From the NCBI GenBank assembly GCA_902362725.1, contig CABIXM010000012.1:79228-97616 (forward strand): a stretch of DNA of 18,389 nt. The letters run 5' to 3'. A program made the translations under genes and the position numbers. Source of the DNA: Clostridiaceae bacterium. Lineage in GTDB: Bacteria; Bacillota; Clostridia; Lachnospirales; Lachnospiraceae. Below the pieces are notes generated by a model. The model made no database searches. It was not told where the DNA came from and was given only the letters and a program-made list of their open reading frames with translations. Shown one piece after another: positions 15,581-18,389 of this stretch (positions are counted from its first letter, which is position 1; every line of letters begins with the position of its first letter).

Positions 15581-16537
15581 TCAGTGATTCCAGCTGTTAT
15601 GCAGCGCAGCCAGCGTCTTCATGGCCCGCACAGACATCTCCTCGGTCATGATCGGGCTCTCGGTCAGGCCCTGGCGGATGCAGGCGAGGGCGTGCTCCAG
15701 CTCATAGCGCAGCTCGAAATCGCAGGGATAATTGAGCATCACAGGTTCCTGTCCCGGAAAATGCAGGATTGCCCGCCGGGCTTTCCAGTAATCCGGGAGC
15801 TCGATGGAGCCTTTTTCTCCGTAGAGCCAGCCGGTGTGAACGGTCTCAGAAAGAGTGCTGGTCTTGTTGGTGAAAATTAGGCCGTTTTCCATGCGCATCA
15901 CCGCCGCGAACTGATTTTCCACCGGACTGTCGCCGCGGGTGCAGAGCCCGGTCTGTTCGGTTACAAAAGAATCAAAGAGATATTGCATCAGCTGCAGACT
16001 GTAGCTGGCATTGCCGTAGAGGGGGCCGCCGCCCTTGGTCGGGTCGTACATCCAGCCGTTGTAGCTGGCTTCGAAGGAACTGGAAAAATCAGCCATGGTA
16101 ATCGGCCCAAATTCTCCGGCCTGGATCCGCTTCTTTAATTCCTGCATCACCGGAAGAAAGACACATTTCTGCATCTCCATCACAAAGAGCTCTTTCTCCC
16201 GGGCCAGGGCGAAGATATCCCGAATCTCCGAGGGCCGTAAGGCAAAGGGCTTCTCGCAAAGCACATGCTTTCCCGCCTCCAGCGCGAGACGGGCATACCG
16301 TGCGTGTTCGCTGTTGATGGTGGCGATATAGACGATATCGACGGCGTCCGAGGCAATTAGGTCCTCATAGCTTCCGAAGGTCAGCGGAATGTTCCAGAGC
16401 GCGGCCTTTTCTCTGGCCCTGAAGAGATTGCGGGAGGCAAGAGCGGTGATTTTACAGTCTGTCATCGTGCCTGCGGCGCCGACGAAGCGGGGAACGATGG
16501 ATGCGGTGCTTAAAATACCAATGCGAAGAGGCTTCAT
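15581..16537 (-). CDS. Gfo/Idh/MocA-family oxidoreductase
   Basis: This is an NAD(P)-dependent sugar or polyol dehydrogenase-like enzyme of 318 residues, usual for the family and closest in feel to the dihydrodiol dehydrogenase branch. The N-terminal Rossmann start is RIGILSTASIVPRF, with ALASRN at the expected second-strand position and the cofactor and catalytic block CEKPFAL (E95-K96-P97). The C-terminal alpha/beta domain contains KGGGPLYGNASYSLQ where many relatives have GGG-L-x-D-x-G-x-Y; here the usual Asp appears to be Gly, so catalysis may differ. The ATG at 16537 has AAGGAG 8 bases upstream; the frame stays open much further upstream but without support. It is transcribed alone, convergent to the DUF6472-like gene and divergent from the carboxypeptidase gene. 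The substrate cannot be told from the sequence. Confidence 0.85.
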   Translation of the reverse strand: MKPLRIGILSTASIVPRFVGAAGTMTDCKITALASRNLFRAREKAALWNIPLTFGSYEDLIASDAVDIVYIATINSEHARYARLALEAGKHVLCEKPFALRPSEIRDIFALAREKELFVMEMQKCVFLPVMQELKKRIQAGEFGPITMADFSSSFEASYNGWMYDPTKGGGPLYGNASYSLQLMQYLFDSFVTEQTGLCTRGDSPVENQFAAVMRMENGLIFTNKTSTLSETVHTGWLYGEKGSIELPDYWKARRAILHFPGQEPVMLNYPCDFELRYELEHALACIRQGLTESPIMTEEMSVRAMKTLAALHNSWNH

Positions 16538-16573
16538 AGAGAACACTCCTTTCGGAAATATCTTATTAATTAT

Positions 16574-16602
16574 AGAATAGGGGAAGAACCCAAAAGCGTC
16601 AA
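16574..16602 (-). promoter_or_regulatory. Sigma-A-type promoter for the Gfo/Idh/MocA gene
   Basis: On the minus strand, TTGACG (16602-16597) and TATTCT (16579-16574) are separated by 17 bases, about 37 bases upstream of the ATG. A TATAAT overlaps just downstream but would need a 22-base spacer. Confidence 0.6.
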
Positions 16603-16628
16603 GAGCAAACCTGTCCGGATGTGTATTT

Positions 16629-16679
16629 TTGTTACTGTGCATCGCGTAGCGTGTTGCTGAGAACGGAGTGAACAGTAAC
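16629..16679. repeat. 51-bp palindromic element between divergent genes
   Basis: TGTTACTGT (16629-16637) and ACAGTAACA (16671-16679) are perfect 9-base inverted arms. The 33-base interior contains a smaller CGC-GTA-GCG hairpin. There is no T tract directly after it on either strand. It looks like an interspersed palindromic repeat or a large operator-like site between two divergent promoters. Confidence 0.6.
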
Positions 16680-16682
16680 ATA

Positions 16683-16710
16683 TTTTCGGCAGGAGGCCAT
16701 AGGATATAAT
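16683..16710 (+). promoter_or_regulatory. Possible promoter for the carboxypeptidase gene
   Basis: A perfect TATAAT (16705-16710) lies just upstream of the gene, with only a weak -35 (TTTTCG, 16683-16688, 16-base spacing). Transcription would begin near 16717, leaving almost no leader if translation starts at 16724. Confidence 0.4.
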
Positions 16711-16723
16711 AATCGGATGCTGT

Positions 16724-17908
16724 ATGGATGTGAACGCAATGAAAAAAATGATGGCTCTTCTGACGGCGCTGCTTCTGGCCTTTCAGGCCGCTCTGCCCGT
16801 GGTATACGCCGAAGAAAATGGGACAGATTCCCTGGGCATCACGGCGCCCTCTGCGATTTTGATGGAGGCCTCCACGGGGACGGTTGTCCTGGAAAAGAAC
16901 GCCCATGAAAAACTGCCGCCTGCCAGTGTAACCAAGATCATGACCCTGCTTCTAATCTTCGACACCATTTCCCAGGGGAAAATTCATCTGGATGATACTG
17001 TGACCACCTCGGAATATGCCGCGTCCATGGGCGGTTCCCAGGTGTTCCTGGAAGCCGGGGAGACCCAGAGCGTGGATACCATGATCAAGTGCATCTCTGT
17101 GGCCTCGGCCAACGACGCGTCGGTCGCCATGGCTGAATATGTGGCCGGGACGGAACCTCTCTTTGTGGAAATGATGAACGAGCGGGCGAAGGGGCTCGGC
17201 ATGAACGATACCCATTTTGTCAACTGCTGCGGCCTGGACACGGAGGGCCATGTGACCAGCGCCTACGACATCGCGCTGATGTCACGGGAACTGATTACGA
17301 AGTATCCGCAGATTCATAATTATTCCACCATCTGGATGGAAAATATCACCCACGCCACAAAGCGCGGAACAGAGGAGTTTGGACTGACGAACACGAATAA
17401 GCTGATTCGGCAGTATCCCTACGCTACAGGCCTGAAGACCGGGTCTACCAGCCTGGCGAAGTTCTGTGTGTCGGCCACCGCGGAGAAGGATGGCATCGAG
17501 CTGATCGCCGTCATCATGGCAGCGCCCGACCCGAAGGGGCGTTTCGCAGACGCCACAGCCCTTTTAAACTACGGCTACGCCAAATGTACCCTGTACCGGG
17601 ATACCGATGAGCTGCCGCAGGTGACAGTGCCCGTGCGGGGCGGCGTGGAAGAGGAGGCAGCAGGCGAGTATGCGGGGAGTTTTTCCTATCTGAGCACTAC
17701 GGGCCAGGACTTGACCGGCATTGAAAAAAAGTGGTATGCTAAGACAGAAGTCGAAGCACCTGTGGAGAAAGGACAGCAGATTGGAAAGCTGGTCTACTAT
17801 CTGGACGGCCAGGAGCTGGGCAAGATAGAAATTGTAGCAGCAAAAGCGGTGGACCGGGCGGATTATCTGCACTATGTGAAGAAGGGGTTCGGGTACTGGC
17901 TTTTATAA
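16724..17908 (+). CDS. D-alanyl-D-alanine carboxypeptidase (DacF/PBP5-like)
   Basis: This low-molecular-weight penicillin-binding protein trims the terminal D-Ala from peptidoglycan stem peptides outside the membrane. It has 394 residues. The signal peptide (KKMMALLTALLLAFQAALPVVYA) is cleaved around residue 29. The three active-site motifs of the S11 family are intact: SVTK (S68, K71), SAN (128-130) and KTG (238-240). A PBP5-type C-terminal beta domain follows, and the end (DYLHYVKKGFGYWLL) is a short amphipathic or hydrophobic tail that could hold it to the membrane. I kept the ATG at 16724, with GGA 6 bases upstream; the ATG at 16739 (MKKMMALL) is an equally plausible start. The FGGY kinase start follows 21 bases after the stop, suggesting one transcript. 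Whether it acts in growth or in spore cortex formation cannot be told. Confidence 0.92.
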   Translation: MDVNAMKKMMALLTALLLAFQAALPVVYAEENGTDSLGITAPSAILMEASTGTVVLEKNAHEKLPPASVTKIMTLLLIFDTISQGKIHLDDTVTTSEYAASMGGSQVFLEAGETQSVDTMIKCISVASANDASVAMAEYVAGTEPLFVEMMNERAKGLGMNDTHFVNCCGLDTEGHVTSAYDIALMSRELITKYPQIHNYSTIWMENITHATKRGTEEFGLTNTNKLIRQYPYATGLKTGSTSLAKFCVSATAEKDGIELIAVIMAAPDPKGRFADATALLNYGYAKCTLYRDTDELPQVTVPVRGGVEEEAAGEYAGSFSYLSTTGQDLTGIEKKWYAKTEVEAPVEKGQQIGKLVYYLDGQELGKIEIVAAKAVDRADYLHYVKKGFGYWLL

Positions 17909-17929
17909 TAAGGAGAGGAAGAAGTACAA

Positions 17930-18389
17930 ATGAATTTTCTGATTTTAGACGTGGGTACCTCCAGCATGCGGGGGATTCTGTTCCGCGGTACGGGCGAGAT
18001 GCTACATACGGTGCAGAAGACCTATCAGGTCATCACTCTGGATCACGGCTGGGTGGAGCAGAATCCGCTGGATTTTAAGAACCATATGACGGCGATTGTG
18101 AAGGAATCCGCTGCCTGGGCGGGGGAGCATGGGGAGACTATCGACGCGGTGGCGCTTACCTCCCAGCGTTCTTCTGTGATTCCGGTGGACGAGAACGGCA
18201 ATCACCTGGGTAATGCGCAGATGTGGCAGGATAAGCGTACCGTGCCCATGTGCAAGGCCATGGAGGAGCAGCACAGGGAGATCTTTAAGCTCTGCGGTTC
18301 CCGGGTCAATCCGGTATTCTCCGGCGCAAAGATGAAGTGGATGCGGCAGAATCAGCCGGATTTATATGAGAAAGCCTATAAGCTGACCG
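17930..18389 (+). CDS. FGGY-family carbohydrate kinase, partial (runs off the window)
   Basis: The first 153 codons of an FGGY sugar kinase are visible; relatives are about 500 residues and phosphorylate sugars such as xylulose, glycerol or gluconate. The N-terminal phosphate-binding block is LDVGTSSMRGILF (6-18). It is followed by HGWVEQNPLDF, VALTSQRSSVIPVDENG (the position of the family's SGQ block, here TSQ) and MWQDKRT, the usual FGGY hinge sequence. The ATG has AGGAGAGGAAG upstream and lies 21 bases after the carboxypeptidase gene. The substrate-deciding parts lie mostly beyond the window, so I do not name a sugar. Confidence 0.88.
   Translation, partial: MNFLILDVGTSSMRGILFRGTGEMLHTVQKTYQVITLDHGWVEQNPLDFKNHMTAIVKESAAWAGEHGETIDAVALTSQRSSVIPVDENGNHLGNAQMWQDKRTVPMCKAMEEQHREIFKLCGSRVNPVFSGAKMKWMRQNQPDLYEKAYKLT

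Noticed and set aside
15548..15880. 110-codon plus-strand frame over the end of the oxidoreductase gene
   Set aside because: It is antisense to the conserved C-terminal part of the Gfo/Idh/MocA protein, with no family match.
16717..16908. 63-codon plus-strand frame overlapping the carboxypeptidase start
   Set aside because: It is out of frame with the carboxypeptidase and would destroy its clear signal peptide.

Overview
The window looks like chromosomal DNA from an endospore-forming, fairly GC-rich member of the Clostridia, most likely Lachnospiraceae. The signs are cotJ spore-coat genes, two CotH-family genes, a clostridial-type lysA, a pyruvate kinase with the C-terminal phosphohistidine-like domain, an endonuclease-type MutL and a DUF6472-like small Cys protein. 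Almost every gene start has a strong AGGAGG-like ribosome binding site. The first ~280 bases are clearly more AT-rich than the rest.

Layout. (1) 1-281: probably foreign DNA, with three small perfect hairpins in a row and no convincing gene. (2) 282-1072, minus strand: cotJA-cotJB-cotJC. cotJC stops after 65 codons inside the conserved manganese-catalase motif, directly at the AT-rich segment. (3) 1269-2537: lysA, transcribed divergently from cotJ and closed by a clear rho-independent terminator. (4) 2693-7160: two tandem, paralogous, membrane-anchored CotH-family proteins. (5) 7275-13796: pyk-mutS-mutL, closely packed behind a good sigma-A-type promoter. (6) 13884-15508: a GT2 glycosyltransferase fused to a MarR-type winged helix, then a small four-Cys DUF6472-like protein. 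(7) 15581-16537, minus strand: a Gfo/Idh/MocA oxidoreductase. (8) 16724-18389: a D-Ala-D-Ala carboxypeptidase, then the start of an FGGY sugar kinase that runs off the window.

How the parts relate. cotJ and the CotH pair point to spore-coat assembly, and the carboxypeptidase may act on cell-wall or spore peptidoglycan. mutS and mutL form the mismatch-repair pair and appear to be driven from the glycolytic pyk promoter.

Most interesting points. cotJC is interrupted exactly between two metal-ligand positions of the catalase, which recalls sporulation genes split by developmentally excised elements such as sigK/skin and spsM/SPbeta. The GT2-MarR fusion is an unusual architecture that contains a possible internal start for a free MarR protein. 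A 51-bp palindromic element lies between the divergent oxidoreductase and carboxypeptidase genes.
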